DNA from: Variovorax sp. PBS-H4
Lineage (GTDB): Bacteria > Pseudomonadota > Gammaproteobacteria > Burkholderiales > Burkholderiaceae_C
Direction of reading: 5' to 3'
Length of the DNA: 64,000 nt
Assembly: GCF_901827205.1 (NCBI RefSeq)
Contig: NZ_LR594675.1
Span: 3,968,001-4,032,000, forward strand
In this document: positions 34,458 through 43,097 of the stretch, piece by piece
How the letters are laid out: each line of letters begins with the position of its first letter
Numbering within the stretch: the first letter of the stretch is position 1
Translations under genes and position numbers: made by a program
The notes under the pieces: generated by a model
What the model saw: only the letters and a program-made list of their open reading frames with translations
The model's database searches: none
What the model was told of the DNA's origin: nothing

Positions 34458-35441
34458 ATGGCACTGAGCCGACGCCCATTTTTCGCCACCATCGCCCTGA
34501 CGTGTATGGGTGGCCTTTTCATCGCCGCTACCACTGCGCACGCCGAGGACTGGCCGGCCAGGCCCATCAAGCTCATCGTGCCCTACGCCGCGGGCGGTCC
34601 GACCGATGCCATCGCGCGCCTGCTGGCGACGAAGGTCGGCGCCACCCTGGGCAAGCCCGTGGTGGTCGACAACCGCGCCGGTGCCGGCGGCACCATCGGC
34701 GTCGATGCGACCGTCAAGGCGCCCGCCGACGGCTACACCTTCGCCCTGGTGGCGCCCGGCCCGCTCGCCGGCATGCCCAACCTGATGAAGGCGCCCTATG
34801 CGCTCGACGACCTCCAGTACCTGACGCTGGTGGCGAAGATCCCCAGCGTGCTGGTGGTCAACAGCAAGTCGGGCATCGATTCGCTCGAGACGCTGGTGAA
34901 GAAGGCCAAGGCCGAGCCCGACAAGCTGAGCTACAGCTCGGCCGGCCCCGGCACCACCCCGCACATCGGCATGGAGATCTTCAAGGACCAGGCCAAAGTC
35001 AATCTCCTGCACGTCCCCTACAAGGGCGCCGCGCCGGCCATCACCGGCTTGCTGGGTGGCGAGGTGCAGGTCGCCATGGTGGACCTGCTGCCGGTGATGG
35101 CGCACATCAACAACGGCTCTCTGAAGGCGCTGGCGGTGGCGGCCGCCAGCCGCGCGCCGCAGTTGCCCAACGTGCCGACCACGGCCGAGAAGGGCTTGCC
35201 CAAGGTCACGATGGAAACCACTTACGGCATCGTCGCGCCCAAGGGCGTGCCGGCCGCCATCGCGACGCGGGTGCGCGAGGCGTTCGTCTCCGCCGTCACC
35301 GCGCCCGAGATGAAGCAGCAGTTCCTGCAGCAGGGCGCATTGCCGGTCACCGCCACCGGCGCCGAGTACCAGCAGCTGATGCAGGCCGAAGCGGCCAAGT
35401 GGAAGGAGATCATCAGCAAGGCCAAGATCACGCTGGAGTGA
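34458..35441 (+). CDS. Tripartite tricarboxylate transporter (Bug) substrate-binding protein
   Basis: A 327-residue periplasmic receptor with signal peptide MALSRRPFFATIALTCMGGL...AHA and mature start EDWPARPIKLIVPYAAGGPTDAIAR. The Bug signatures NRAGAGGTIGVDATVKAPADGYTF and YSSAGPGTTPHIGMEIF follow, with HVPYKGAAPAITGLLGGEV. It begins the rightward catabolic unit. It differs clearly from the receptors at 33273 and 36542, so the three probably bind different ligands or serve different permeases elsewhere. Confidence 0.93.
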   Translation: MALSRRPFFATIALTCMGGLFIAATTAHAEDWPARPIKLIVPYAAGGPTDAIARLLATKVGATLGKPVVVDNRAGAGGTIGVDATVKAPADGYTFALVAPGPLAGMPNLMKAPYALDDLQYLTLVAKIPSVLVVNSKSGIDSLETLVKKAKAEPDKLSYSSAGPGTTPHIGMEIFKDQAKVNLLHVPYKGAAPAITGLLGGEVQVAMVDLLPVMAHINNGSLKALAVAAASRAPQLPNVPTTAEKGLPKVTMETTYGIVAPKGVPAAIATRVREAFVSAVTAPEMKQQFLQQGALPVTATGAEYQQLMQAEAAKWKEIISKAKITLE

Positions 35442-35466
35442 TGCGCTTCCCGCTGGACGCCTTGCC

Positions 35467-36534
35467 ATGAAGATCACCACAGCCACGCTGCAGCCCTGCA
35501 CGCAGGCGCTGGCCGACCCGCAATGGAAGTTCGCGCGCGCCCAGGTGCCGCGGCTGGAAGGCTGGGTGCTGCGCCTGTCCGATCAGGATGGGCATGTGGG
35601 CCTGGGCTATTGCCACGCCATCCCGGCCATCTCGACCCACGGCGCCGGCGCCGAGGCCGCCCTCGCCTTCCTGACGCAGGGGCTGGTCGGGCGGCCGGTG
35701 GACGACCTCGCCGGCACGATGGAAGAGATCGACACCACCCTGGCCTACCACCCGACCGTAAAGGCCGCGATCGACATGGCGCTGCACGACCTGCTGGCGC
35801 ATCGCCTGGGCGTGGCGGTGCATGTGCTCCTGGGCGGCAAGCTGCGCGACGCAGTGGCGCTGTCGCGCATCCTGCCGATCAAAACGCCGGACGAGATGGC
35901 CGCCATGGCCGGCCGGCTGGCCGAAGAAGGCTACAGGCAACTGAAGCTGAAGCTCTCCGGGGACACCGAGCTCGACGTGCTGCGCGTCGCAGCGGTGCGC
36001 GCCGCCGTCGGCGAGGGAGTGGCACTCACGCTGGACCCCAACCAGTCGTACAACGCCAAGCAGATGATCGCCGCCTTCGGCCGCATGGAGCGCCATGGCA
36101 TCGCGCTGATCGAGCAGCCGGTGCCGGCCGCCGATGTCGCGGGCCTGGCCTTGTTGACGCGCACCTTGCCCGTGGCGATCGAGGCCGACGAAAGTGCCCA
36201 AAGCGTGCGCGACGTGTTCCGTCTGGTTTCGGAGCGTGCCGTGGACGTGATCAACCTGAAGCTCACCAACCTCGGCGGCATCCGCCGCTTCCTGCAGGCC
36301 GTGCGCATCTGCGAGGCGGGCGAAGTCGGCTGCCGCATGGGCGCGGCCTTCGGGCCCGCGCTGCTGCAGGCCATGAGCCTGCAAGCCGCCAGCGTGATCC
36401 GGCACTTGCCCTATGCCTGCGAGCTGTCGGAGCACCTGCACCTTCAGGACGATCCTTTTACGCCGCTGCCTGTGCACGGCGGGCAGCTGCGGCTGCCGGA
36501 AGGCCCCGGCTGCGGCGTGCGCTACAAGAACTGA
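35467..36534 (+). CDS. Mandelate racemase/muconate lactonizing enzyme family protein
   Basis: A 355-residue enolase-superfamily enzyme. The N-terminal capping domain is followed by the (beta/alpha)7-beta barrel with YRQLKLKLSGD (the KxK acid-base lysines), metal ligands in TLDPNQSYN, LIEQPVPAAD and EADESAQS, and a second catalytic lysine in VINLKLTNLGG. The lysine arrangement fits the MLE subgroup (cycloisomerase, dipeptide epimerase or o-succinylbenzoate synthase-like). It may isomerise a cyclic or carboxylic acid that enters the CoA pathway encoded downstream; the substrate is unknown. It lies 25 bp after a Bug receptor and 7 bp before another. Confidence 0.88.
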   Translation: MKITTATLQPCTQALADPQWKFARAQVPRLEGWVLRLSDQDGHVGLGYCHAIPAISTHGAGAEAALAFLTQGLVGRPVDDLAGTMEEIDTTLAYHPTVKAAIDMALHDLLAHRLGVAVHVLLGGKLRDAVALSRILPIKTPDEMAAMAGRLAEEGYRQLKLKLSGDTELDVLRVAAVRAAVGEGVALTLDPNQSYNAKQMIAAFGRMERHGIALIEQPVPAADVAGLALLTRTLPVAIEADESAQSVRDVFRLVSERAVDVINLKLTNLGGIRRFLQAVRICEAGEVGCRMGAAFGPALLQAMSLQAASVIRHLPYACELSEHLHLQDDPFTPLPVHGGQLRLPEGPGCGVRYKN

Positions 36535-36541
36535 GGAAGAC

Positions 36542-37507
36542 ATGAAGACAAGTATTCGCCGGAGCGCTGGCCTCCTCCTGGCCGCATTGGCCATCGGCGC
36601 CGCGGCGCAGGACTATCCGAACCGGCCGCTGCGCCTGGTGGTGCCCTTCGCGCCGGGCGGCGGCGCCGACATCGTGGCCCGTGCCGTGGCGGCCCCGCTT
36701 GCCAGGCGGCTCGGGCAGCCGGTGGTCGTCGACAACAAGCCGGGCGGCGGCGGCACGCTCGCTGCCGACCTGGTTGCCAAGGCGCCGGCGGACGGCTACA
36801 CGCTGCTCTACACCACACCCGGCCCGCAGATGGCCAACCCCTACCTGATGGCGAAGCTGCCCTACGACCCGGTGCGTGACCTGGTGCCGGTGTCGGAAGT
36901 GGCCATCGTCCCCAATGTGCTGGTGGTGAACAAGGATCTGCCCGTGCGCACGCTCAAGGAGTTCATCGCGTACGCCAAGTCCCATCCCGGCAAGGTCAAT
37001 TTCGCCAGCGCCGGCCAGGGCGCCAGCAGCCACCTGGCCGGTGAGTCGTTCAAGCAGGCGGCTGGCGTGTCCATCGTCCACATCCCCTACCGCGGCACCG
37101 GTGCGGCACTGACCGACTTGCTGTCGGGCCAGGTGCAGATGGCGATCGACAGCATCGCGGTTTTCAAGCCGCACATCGACAGCGGCGCCTTGCGCGCGCT
37201 CGGCGTGGCCACTGCCAGGCGCTCGCCACTGCTCCCCGACGTAGCACCCATCGCCGACGAGTTGAAGGGCTTCGATGCGGCGCCGATCAACTACATCTCG
37301 GTGCCGGCGAAGACGCCGCAGGCGGTTATCGACCGGTTGAACCGGGACATCAACGAAGTGCTGGCCTCGCGCGAACTCCGGGAGCAACTCGCCGCCAGCG
37401 GTGTCGTTCCCCAGGGCAGCACGCCGGCCGCGATGGCCGCGCTGATCCGCAGCGAGGCGGCCAAGTGGAAGAAGGTGATCGAAGTCTCCGGCGCCAAGCT
37501 CGATTGA
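36542..37507 (+). CDS. Tripartite tricarboxylate transporter (Bug) substrate-binding protein
   Basis: A 321-residue receptor with signal peptide MKTSIRRSAGLLLAALAIGAAA and mature start QDYPNRPLRLVVPFAPGGGADIVAR. It shows NKPGGGGTLAADLVAKAPADGYTLL, FASAGQGASSHLAGESF and HIPYRGTGAALTDLLSGQV. This is the third Bug receptor within 4.3 kb. The ATG at 36542 sits 7 bp after the enolase-family gene, within AGGAAGACATG. No permease gene is linked. Confidence 0.93.
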   Translation: MKTSIRRSAGLLLAALAIGAAAQDYPNRPLRLVVPFAPGGGADIVARAVAAPLARRLGQPVVVDNKPGGGGTLAADLVAKAPADGYTLLYTTPGPQMANPYLMAKLPYDPVRDLVPVSEVAIVPNVLVVNKDLPVRTLKEFIAYAKSHPGKVNFASAGQGASSHLAGESFKQAAGVSIVHIPYRGTGAALTDLLSGQVQMAIDSIAVFKPHIDSGALRALGVATARRSPLLPDVAPIADELKGFDAAPINYISVPAKTPQAVIDRLNRDINEVLASRELREQLAASGVVPQGSTPAAMAALIRSEAAKWKKVIEVSGAKLD

Positions 37508-37532
37508 ACCTGAACAAGCAAAGGAACCCTCC

Positions 37533-38309
37533 ATGAACGACCTGACACAACTCGACGTGCGCATCGAAGACTTCGTCGCCACCCTCACCCTGAACGCGCC
37601 GCCGGTCAACGCATTGACCCGCACGCTCAACGACGAACTCACCCTCGCGCTCGATCGCATCTCCGAGATGGACGAGGTGCGCGCCGTGGTGCTGACCGGT
37701 GCCGGCAAGGTGTTCTGCGCCGGCGCGGACCTCAAGGGCCGGGCCTCTGCGATCAAGGGGCCGGGCGACCTGCCGGCCCATTCGCGCCGCACGCGCGAAT
37801 GCTTCCATGCGATCCGCGAATGCGCGAAGCCGGTGGTGGTCGCCATCAACGGCGCGGCCCTGGGTTCCGGCCTGGCCATGGTGGCTTCGAGCGATGTGCT
37901 GATCGCCTCCGAGAAAGCATCGCTGGGCCTGCCCGAAGTGGACGTCGGCCTGCTGGGCGGCTGCCGCCATGCCATGCGCCTGTTCAGCCACTCGCGCCTG
38001 CGCCGCATGGCACTCACCGGCATGCGCGTGGACGGCGCCGAGCTGTACCGGCTGGGCGTGGTGGAGGCTTGCGTGCCGCCCGAGGAGCTGATGCCGAGGG
38101 CGCTGGAGATCGCGCGCACCATCGCCTCCAAGAGCCCGGTGTCGACCCGGATGGGCAAGCACACCCTGAACGTGATCGAGGACATGAGCCTGCGCGACGG
38201 CTACCGCTACGAGCAGGACATGACGGCGCAGATCGGCAAGACCGACGATGCCAGGGAAGCGCAGCGCGCCTTTGCCGAGAAGCGGGCGCCGGTCTTCACC
38301 GGCCGCTGA
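37533..38309 (+). CDS. Enoyl-CoA hydratase/isomerase family protein
   Basis: A 258-residue crotonase-fold enzyme. The first oxyanion-hole segment is VVLTGAGKVFCAGADLKGR and the second is AINGAALGSGLAMVASSDV. The acidic catalytic position is kept in LGLPEVDVGLLGGCRH. The family hydrates or isomerises enoyl-CoA esters, mostly as trimers or hexamers in the cytoplasm. It lies 25 bp after a Bug receptor with AAAGGA before the ATG and is followed by an acyl-CoA dehydrogenase, which fits a beta-oxidation-like step. Confidence 0.9.
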   Translation: MNDLTQLDVRIEDFVATLTLNAPPVNALTRTLNDELTLALDRISEMDEVRAVVLTGAGKVFCAGADLKGRASAIKGPGDLPAHSRRTRECFHAIRECAKPVVVAINGAALGSGLAMVASSDVLIASEKASLGLPEVDVGLLGGCRHAMRLFSHSRLRRMALTGMRVDGAELYRLGVVEACVPPEELMPRALEIARTIASKSPVSTRMGKHTLNVIEDMSLRDGYRYEQDMTAQIGKTDDAREAQRAFAEKRAPVFTGR

Positions 38310-38354
38310 GCGCTGTCGCTCGGGTGATCGACAGGGCCAGTCACGCCGGGTCCA

Positions 38355-39599
38355 ATGGCAACTTCTTCCCAAGGAGCGCCCGTGTTTGCCGAACCGTCCC
38401 CAAAGTCCGCCGAGTTGCTGCAGCGCCTGCGCGCATTCTTCGACCAGCACATCTACCCCAACGAGGAGCGCTACCACCGCGAGATGGATGCGTTCCGCCG
38501 GCAAGGCAGCCCCTGGCAGGTGGTGCCGCTGATCGAGGAGCTGAAGCCGAAGGCGCGCGCGGCCGGCCTGTGGAACATGTTCCTGCCGCATCCCTACGAA
38601 GGCCACGGGGGCATCTCCAATCTCGACTACGCACCGTTGTGCGAGGTGATGGGGCGCGTGTCGTGGTCCGGAGAGGTGTTCAACTGCTCGGCCCCCGATA
38701 CCGGCAACATGGAGACGCTGGAGCGCTACGCCACCGAAGCGCAGAAGCAGCAGTGGCTGAAGCCGCTGCTGGCCGGCGAGATCCGCTCCGCCTTCCTGAT
38801 GACGGAGCCCGCCGTGGCCTCGTCGGACGCCACCAACATCCAGTGCTCGATCCGGCGCGACGGCGACCACTACGTGATCAACGGCCGCAAGTGGTTCTCC
38901 TCCGGCGCCGGCAGCCCGCGCTGCAAGATCTTCATCGTGATGGGCAAGACCGACCCGGACGCGCCGCGGCACGCGCAGCAGTCCATGGTGCTGGTGCCGC
39001 GCGACACCCCCGGCGTCACCGTGCTGCGGCACCTGTCGGTGTTCGGCTATGACGACGCGCCGCACGGCCACATGGAGGTGGCGCTGGAGAACGTGCGCGT
39101 GCCCGCGGACAACATCCTGCTGGGCGAGGGCCGCGGTTTCGAGATCGCGCAGGGCCGCCTGGGGCCGGGTCGCATCCACCACTGCATGCGCTCCATCGGC
39201 GCCGCCGAGCGCGCGCTGGAACTGATGTGCGACCGCCTGCAGAAGCGCATCGCCTTCGGCAAGCCGCTGGCCGAGCAGTCGATCTGGCACGAACGCATCG
39301 CCGAGTCGCGCTGCATGATCGACCAGGCCCGCCTGCTGACGCTCAACGCGGCGTGGAAGATGGACACCGTGGGCAACAAGGTGGCGCGCGCCGAGATCGC
39401 GATGATCAAGGTGGTCGCGCCCAACATGTCGTGCAAGGTGGTGGACTGGGCCATCCAGGCCCACGGCGGCGGCGGCGTCAGCCAGGACTTCTGGCTGGCC
39501 GAGGCCTACGCCCACCAGCGCACCGTGCGGCTGGTCGATGGACCGGACGAAGTGCACCGCAACGCGATCGCCAAGCTGGAGCTCGCGAAGGCCCGCTGA
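38355..39599 (+). CDS. Acyl-CoA dehydrogenase (ACAD10/11-like)
   Basis: A 414-residue flavoenzyme. The FAD/substrate motif FLMTEPAVASSDATNIQCSI, the beta-sheet part INGRKWFSSGAG, the C-terminal helical domain with RAELMCDRLQ-like helices, and IQAHGGGGVSQDFWLAEAYAHQRTVR are characteristic. The TEPAVASSDA form and the long N-terminus resemble the ACAD10/11 branch, which handles unusual branched or hydroxylated acids. It introduces a 2,3-double bond into an acyl-CoA for the neighbouring enoyl-CoA hydratase, with electrons going to ETF. The product of the CoA-transferase two genes on is its probable substrate. Confidence 0.92.
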   Translation: MATSSQGAPVFAEPSPKSAELLQRLRAFFDQHIYPNEERYHREMDAFRRQGSPWQVVPLIEELKPKARAAGLWNMFLPHPYEGHGGISNLDYAPLCEVMGRVSWSGEVFNCSAPDTGNMETLERYATEAQKQQWLKPLLAGEIRSAFLMTEPAVASSDATNIQCSIRRDGDHYVINGRKWFSSGAGSPRCKIFIVMGKTDPDAPRHAQQSMVLVPRDTPGVTVLRHLSVFGYDDAPHGHMEVALENVRVPADNILLGEGRGFEIAQGRLGPGRIHHCMRSIGAAERALELMCDRLQKRIAFGKPLAEQSIWHERIAESRCMIDQARLLTLNAAWKMDTVGNKVARAEIAMIKVVAPNMSCKVVDWAIQAHGGGGVSQDFWLAEAYAHQRTVRLVDGPDEVHRNAIAKLELAKAR

Positions 39600-39707
39600 A
39601 GGGCGCGAAGACGAGTTGCGCGCGGGCGCATCACAGGGTTGACGCCGCGGCGCTAGTCGGGCGGCACGGCGACTTCGAGAATGCAAGGCATCAAGGAGAT
39701 TCGCCCA

Positions 39708-40937
39708 ATGAGCACTGCCACCGGCCCGCTGTCACACGTCAAGGTTCTCGACCTCAGCCGCATCCTCGCCGCCCCCTGGGCCGGCCAGATCCTGGCCGAC
39801 CTGGGCGCCGAAGTCATCAAGGTCGAACGGCCCGGCGCCGGTGACGACACCCGCACCTGGGGGCCTCCCTTCCTGAAAGACGCCGAGGGCCATGACACCC
39901 GGGAAGCCGGCTACTACCTCGCGGTCAATCGCGGCAAGCGTTCGATCACGGTCAGCCTCGAGAAGCCGGAAGGCCAGAAGATCGTGAAGGAGCTGGCCTC
40001 CCGCGCCGACATCGTGCTGGAGAACCACAAGGCCGGCACGCTGGCGCGCTACGGCCTCGACGAGGCCTCGTTGCGCGAGATCAACCCGCGCCTGATCTAC
40101 TGCTCGGTCACCGGCTTCGGCCAGACCGGCCCTCGCCGCGACCAGCCCGCCTACGACTTCCTGATCCAGGCCATGGGCGGCCTCATGAGCGTGACGGGCG
40201 AGAAGGACGGCAGGCCGGGCGGCGGACCGCAGAAGGTGGGCGTGCCCATCGTCGACATCATGACCGGCATGTACGCCGCCGTGTCCGTGCTGGCTGCGCT
40301 GGCGCGGCGCGACCGGACCGGCGTCGGCGACACCATCGACATCGCCATGCTCGACGTGCAGGTCGCGACGCTTGCCAACCAGGCCATGAACTACCTGGTC
40401 TCGGGCAAGGTGCCGCGCCGCAACGGCAATGCCCACCCCAACATCCAGCCCCAGGACGTGTACGCCTGCGCCGATGGCGATGTGATCCTGGTGGTGGGCA
40501 ACGACGGCCAGTTCGCCAGGCTGTGCCAGGTGCTCGGCCAGCCCGAGTGGATGGCCGACTCGCGCTTCGCCACCAACGCCCAGCGGGTGCGCAACATCGG
40601 CGAGCTGTCGGCGCTGCTGCGCGATCAGTTCGCCGAATGGGAGCGCGAGAAGCTGATCGCCGCGCTCGATGGCGCCAGCGTGCCTTGCGGGCCCATCAAC
40701 ACCGTTGCCGACGTGTTCAAGGATCCGCAGGTCAAGGCGCGCGGGCTGCTGCGCCACGCACCGCATCCGAGCGGCGTGGATGTCCCGCAGGTCGCCAGCC
40801 CGATGCGTTTCGGCGGGGAGCCCCTGCCGGCCGGCAGCGCGCCGCCTGTGCTCGGCCAGCACAGCGAGGCGATCCTCTGCGAACTGGGCTACGGCAGCGC
40901 CGACATCGAAGCGCTGCGGACGGCGGAGGTGATCTGA
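39708..40937 (+). CDS. CaiB/BaiF family CoA-transferase
   Basis: A 409-residue class III CoA-transferase. It begins PLSHVKVLDLSRILAAPWAGQ, with GAEVIKVERPGAGDDTRTWGPPF, NRGKRSITVSLEKPEGQ and the catalytic-Asp region VTGFGQTGPRRDQPAYDFLIQAM. The family moves CoA between a donor thioester and a carboxylic acid without ATP. CAAGGAGAT lies before the ATG at 39708; an earlier ATG at 39681 is less likely. It activates the unknown acid of this cluster. Its stop overlaps the ATG of the GST gene. Confidence 0.95.
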   Translation: MSTATGPLSHVKVLDLSRILAAPWAGQILADLGAEVIKVERPGAGDDTRTWGPPFLKDAEGHDTREAGYYLAVNRGKRSITVSLEKPEGQKIVKELASRADIVLENHKAGTLARYGLDEASLREINPRLIYCSVTGFGQTGPRRDQPAYDFLIQAMGGLMSVTGEKDGRPGGGPQKVGVPIVDIMTGMYAAVSVLAALARRDRTGVGDTIDIAMLDVQVATLANQAMNYLVSGKVPRRNGNAHPNIQPQDVYACADGDVILVVGNDGQFARLCQVLGQPEWMADSRFATNAQRVRNIGELSALLRDQFAEWEREKLIAALDGASVPCGPINTVADVFKDPQVKARGLLRHAPHPSGVDVPQVASPMRFGGEPLPAGSAPPVLGQHSEAILCELGYGSADIEALRTAEVI

Positions 40938-41554
40938 TGGCAGCCTCCCTGACCCTGCACTGGTCGCCCAAGTCACCCTATGTGCGCAAGGTGATGGTGT
41001 GCGCGCATGAACTGGGCCTCGTGCCGCAGCTGAAGCTGGTGCGCTCGGTGGCCGCCATGCTCCGGCCGAACCCCGAGATCATGGCGGTCAACCCGCTGTC
41101 CAAGATCCCGACGCTGGTACGCGAGGACGGCTCCGTGCTGTTCGATTCAGTCGTGATCTGCGAGTACCTCGACGCGCTGGCTGGCGGAAAGCTGTTCCCC
41201 GCGGAAGGCGAGCGGCGCTGGCAGGCGCTGCGCTGGCACGCCTTCGGCGACGGCCTGCTCGATGCCCTGATCCTGTGGCGCAACGAACGCGAGCGCCAGG
41301 TGCCGCTGCAGCCGTTGCTGGAGGCCTTCGAGCTGAAGACGCGCGCCTCGCTGCGCATGCTCGATGCGGAAGCGGCGCCGCTCGCGACGGAGCCCTTCTC
41401 GATCGGCCAGGTCACGGTGGGCTGTGCGGTCGGCTACCTCGACTATCGCTTCGACGCCTTCGGGTGGCGGGCGCAGGCACCGCGCCTGGCGGACTGGTTC
41501 GCCGCGCTGTGCGAGCGGCCCTCCTTCCAGGCGACCCGGCCTGTCGATGGGTGA
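40937..41554 (+). CDS. Glutathione S-transferase family protein
   Basis: A 205-residue GST. The N-terminal fold starts LTLHWSPKSPYVRKVMVCAHE (catalytic Ser/Tyr region SPKSPYVRKV), with NPLSKIPTLVREDGSVLFDSVVICEYLD (cis-Pro and glutathione-contact Asp-Ser). The C-terminal helical half is shorter than usual. The ATG overlaps the stop of the CoA-transferase (ATGA-type), so it is the last gene of the rightward unit. In aromatic and organic-acid clusters such GSTs serve as isomerases or in dehalogenation, but nothing here fixes the role. Confidence 0.88.
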   Translation: MAASLTLHWSPKSPYVRKVMVCAHELGLVPQLKLVRSVAAMLRPNPEIMAVNPLSKIPTLVREDGSVLFDSVVICEYLDALAGGKLFPAEGERRWQALRWHAFGDGLLDALILWRNERERQVPLQPLLEAFELKTRASLRMLDAEAAPLATEPFSIGQVTVGCAVGYLDYRFDAFGWRAQAPRLADWFAALCERPSFQATRPVDG

Positions 41555-41559
41555 GAGGA

Positions 41560-42381
41560 TCAGCGGTAGAGGCTTTCCGCATTGGTGCTCAGAACCTGGC
41601 GCACCACGGCATCGCTGCCCGCCCATTCCATGAACATGTCGAGCAGTTGGACGGGATCCGGAGCCGGCGTCACGCGCAGGTGGGGCCAGTCGCTGCCCCA
41701 CACCAGCCGCTCCGGATTGGCGGCGATCATTTTCTGCTGGAACTCGCGCCCGACCTCCCAGTCGCTCTCGTTCAACAGGTTGCGGTAGGCGCACAGCTTC
41801 ACCCACACTTTTCCCGTCTCCAGGAGGCCGAGCAGGGTCCGGAAGCCGGAGTCGTCGACGCCCGCCTTCGGATCGAAGCCGCCCATGTGGTCGATGACGA
41901 CGGGGACCGGCACCACCCGTAGCTGCGCTGCGATCTCGACGAGTGCGCGGCAGTCGGTCCAGAGCTCCGCATGCAGCCCCGCATCAGCGAGCCGGGGCGC
42001 GAGCGCGTGCAGGTCGGCCAGCGACGCACTGCCCGCGAAGTTGCCGCCGGCGCCGCTGCGGTGACTGAAACGGGCGCCACGCACGCCCTGCGCACGCAGG
42101 TCCGCCAGGTCAAGAGGACTGCCGGGCCGCACCACGACCACGCCGCGCAGCGCCGGCCGAACCGCCAGTGCATGCAGCAGCAGCGAGTGGTCGTCGCCAT
42201 AGGCGCTGGGATGGACCAGCACGCCGTTGCTGAGGCCGAGGCGTCGCAACAGCGCGGCGTACTGCGGCTCGATCGCCTCCGGCGGCGTGTAGCTGCGCTC
42301 AGCCGCCAGAGGGAAGCGTTCATAGGGGCCGAAGAGGTGGGCGTGGCAGTCCCAGCTGCCCGGCGCGTCGGCGGTGTTCAT
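41560..42381 (-). CDS. Amidohydrolase, 2-pyrone-4,6-dicarboxylate hydrolase-like
   Basis: A 273-residue metal-dependent hydrolase of the COG3618 type. It has the first-strand metal motif DCHAHLFGPYERFPL (HxH), PVVIDHMGGFDP in the middle and WGSDWPHLRV with the catalytic Asp near the C-terminus. The relatives open lactones such as 2-pyrone-4,6-dicarboxylate or muconolactone-type rings. The ATG at 42381 overlaps the stop of the carboxymuconolactone-decarboxylase-like gene (ATGA). It runs tail-to-tail with the GST gene, 5 bp apart. Confidence 0.88.
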   Translation of the reverse strand: MNTADAPGSWDCHAHLFGPYERFPLAAERSYTPPEAIEPQYAALLRRLGLSNGVLVHPSAYGDDHSLLLHALAVRPALRGVVVVRPGSPLDLADLRAQGVRGARFSHRSGAGGNFAGSASLADLHALAPRLADAGLHAELWTDCRALVEIAAQLRVVPVPVVIDHMGGFDPKAGVDDSGFRTLLGLLETGKVWVKLCAYRNLLNESDWEVGREFQQKMIAANPERLVWGSDWPHLRVTPAPDPVQLLDMFMEWAGSDAVVRQVLSTNAESLYR

Positions 42382-42950
42382 CGGAGCGCTTCGTGCTGCG
42401 GCAGCGGGAAGGCAGGCTGCACACCTTCGGGAAGCGGAATCTCGTGGCAGTTGAGCGTCATGGCGACCATGGTGTAGTAGCCGATCAGCGCCGTGAGTTC
42501 GACCACCGTGCGCTCGCCGAAGCGCTGCAGCACCGCGGCATAGGTCGCGTTCGAAACCGATTTGTCGCGATTCAGCTCCATCGCATAGCGCCACACGAGC
42601 GCATCGTCTTCCGACATCCCCGGCGGCTCGGTCTGCGCCAGCAAGGCATCGATGATGGGCGGCTCGATGCCTGCCTTCTCGCCCTCGATGCGATGCGCGT
42701 ACCACTCGAAGGGCGAGCGGCAGGCACGCCCCGTCACCAGGATGGCGATCTCCGACAGCCGCGGAGGCAGCGAGGTGCCATAGCGCAGCAGCGCGCCGAG
42801 CGCCTGCCACCGGTCTGCGAGCTCGGCGTTGTGCAGGACCGCGCGCAACGGGCCCTGGATCTTTCCGCGCGGGCCGGAAACGATCTTGTCGTACACCGCC
42901 CGCTGGGCAGCGTCCATGGTGTCTGGGGAAGGGAGTGAGATCCGTGGCAT
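42378..42950 (-). CDS. Carboxymuconolactone decarboxylase / AhpD-like protein
   Basis: A 190-residue helical protein of the CMD family: LSEIAILVTGRACRSPFEWYAHRIEGEKAGI carries the conserved His-containing helix, followed by TYAAVLQRFGERTVVELTALIGYYTMVAMTLN. The AhpD CxxC is not present (TGRACRSPFEW has one Cys), so a decarboxylase- or lactone-type role is more likely than peroxide reduction. It is the first gene of a two-gene leftward unit with the lactonase-like amidohydrolase, which together suggest ring-cleavage chemistry. Confidence 0.88.
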   Translation of the reverse strand: MPRISLPSPDTMDAAQRAVYDKIVSGPRGKIQGPLRAVLHNAELADRWQALGALLRYGTSLPPRLSEIAILVTGRACRSPFEWYAHRIEGEKAGIEPPIIDALLAQTEPPGMSEDDALVWRYAMELNRDKSVSNATYAAVLQRFGERTVVELTALIGYYTMVAMTLNCHEIPLPEGVQPAFPLPQHEALR

Positions 42951-43097
42951 GGCATGTTCCAGAGGACACGACCGGAAGGTCGATACGATGCGGCCATCAT
43001 AGGAAACGACAGCGCCCGGGCGTCCAGGTTCACGGCAACGCTGCTATGCGGAAACTCGCAAGGCGAACCTTGGAGCAGGCAGAACGACCCGATCCGA

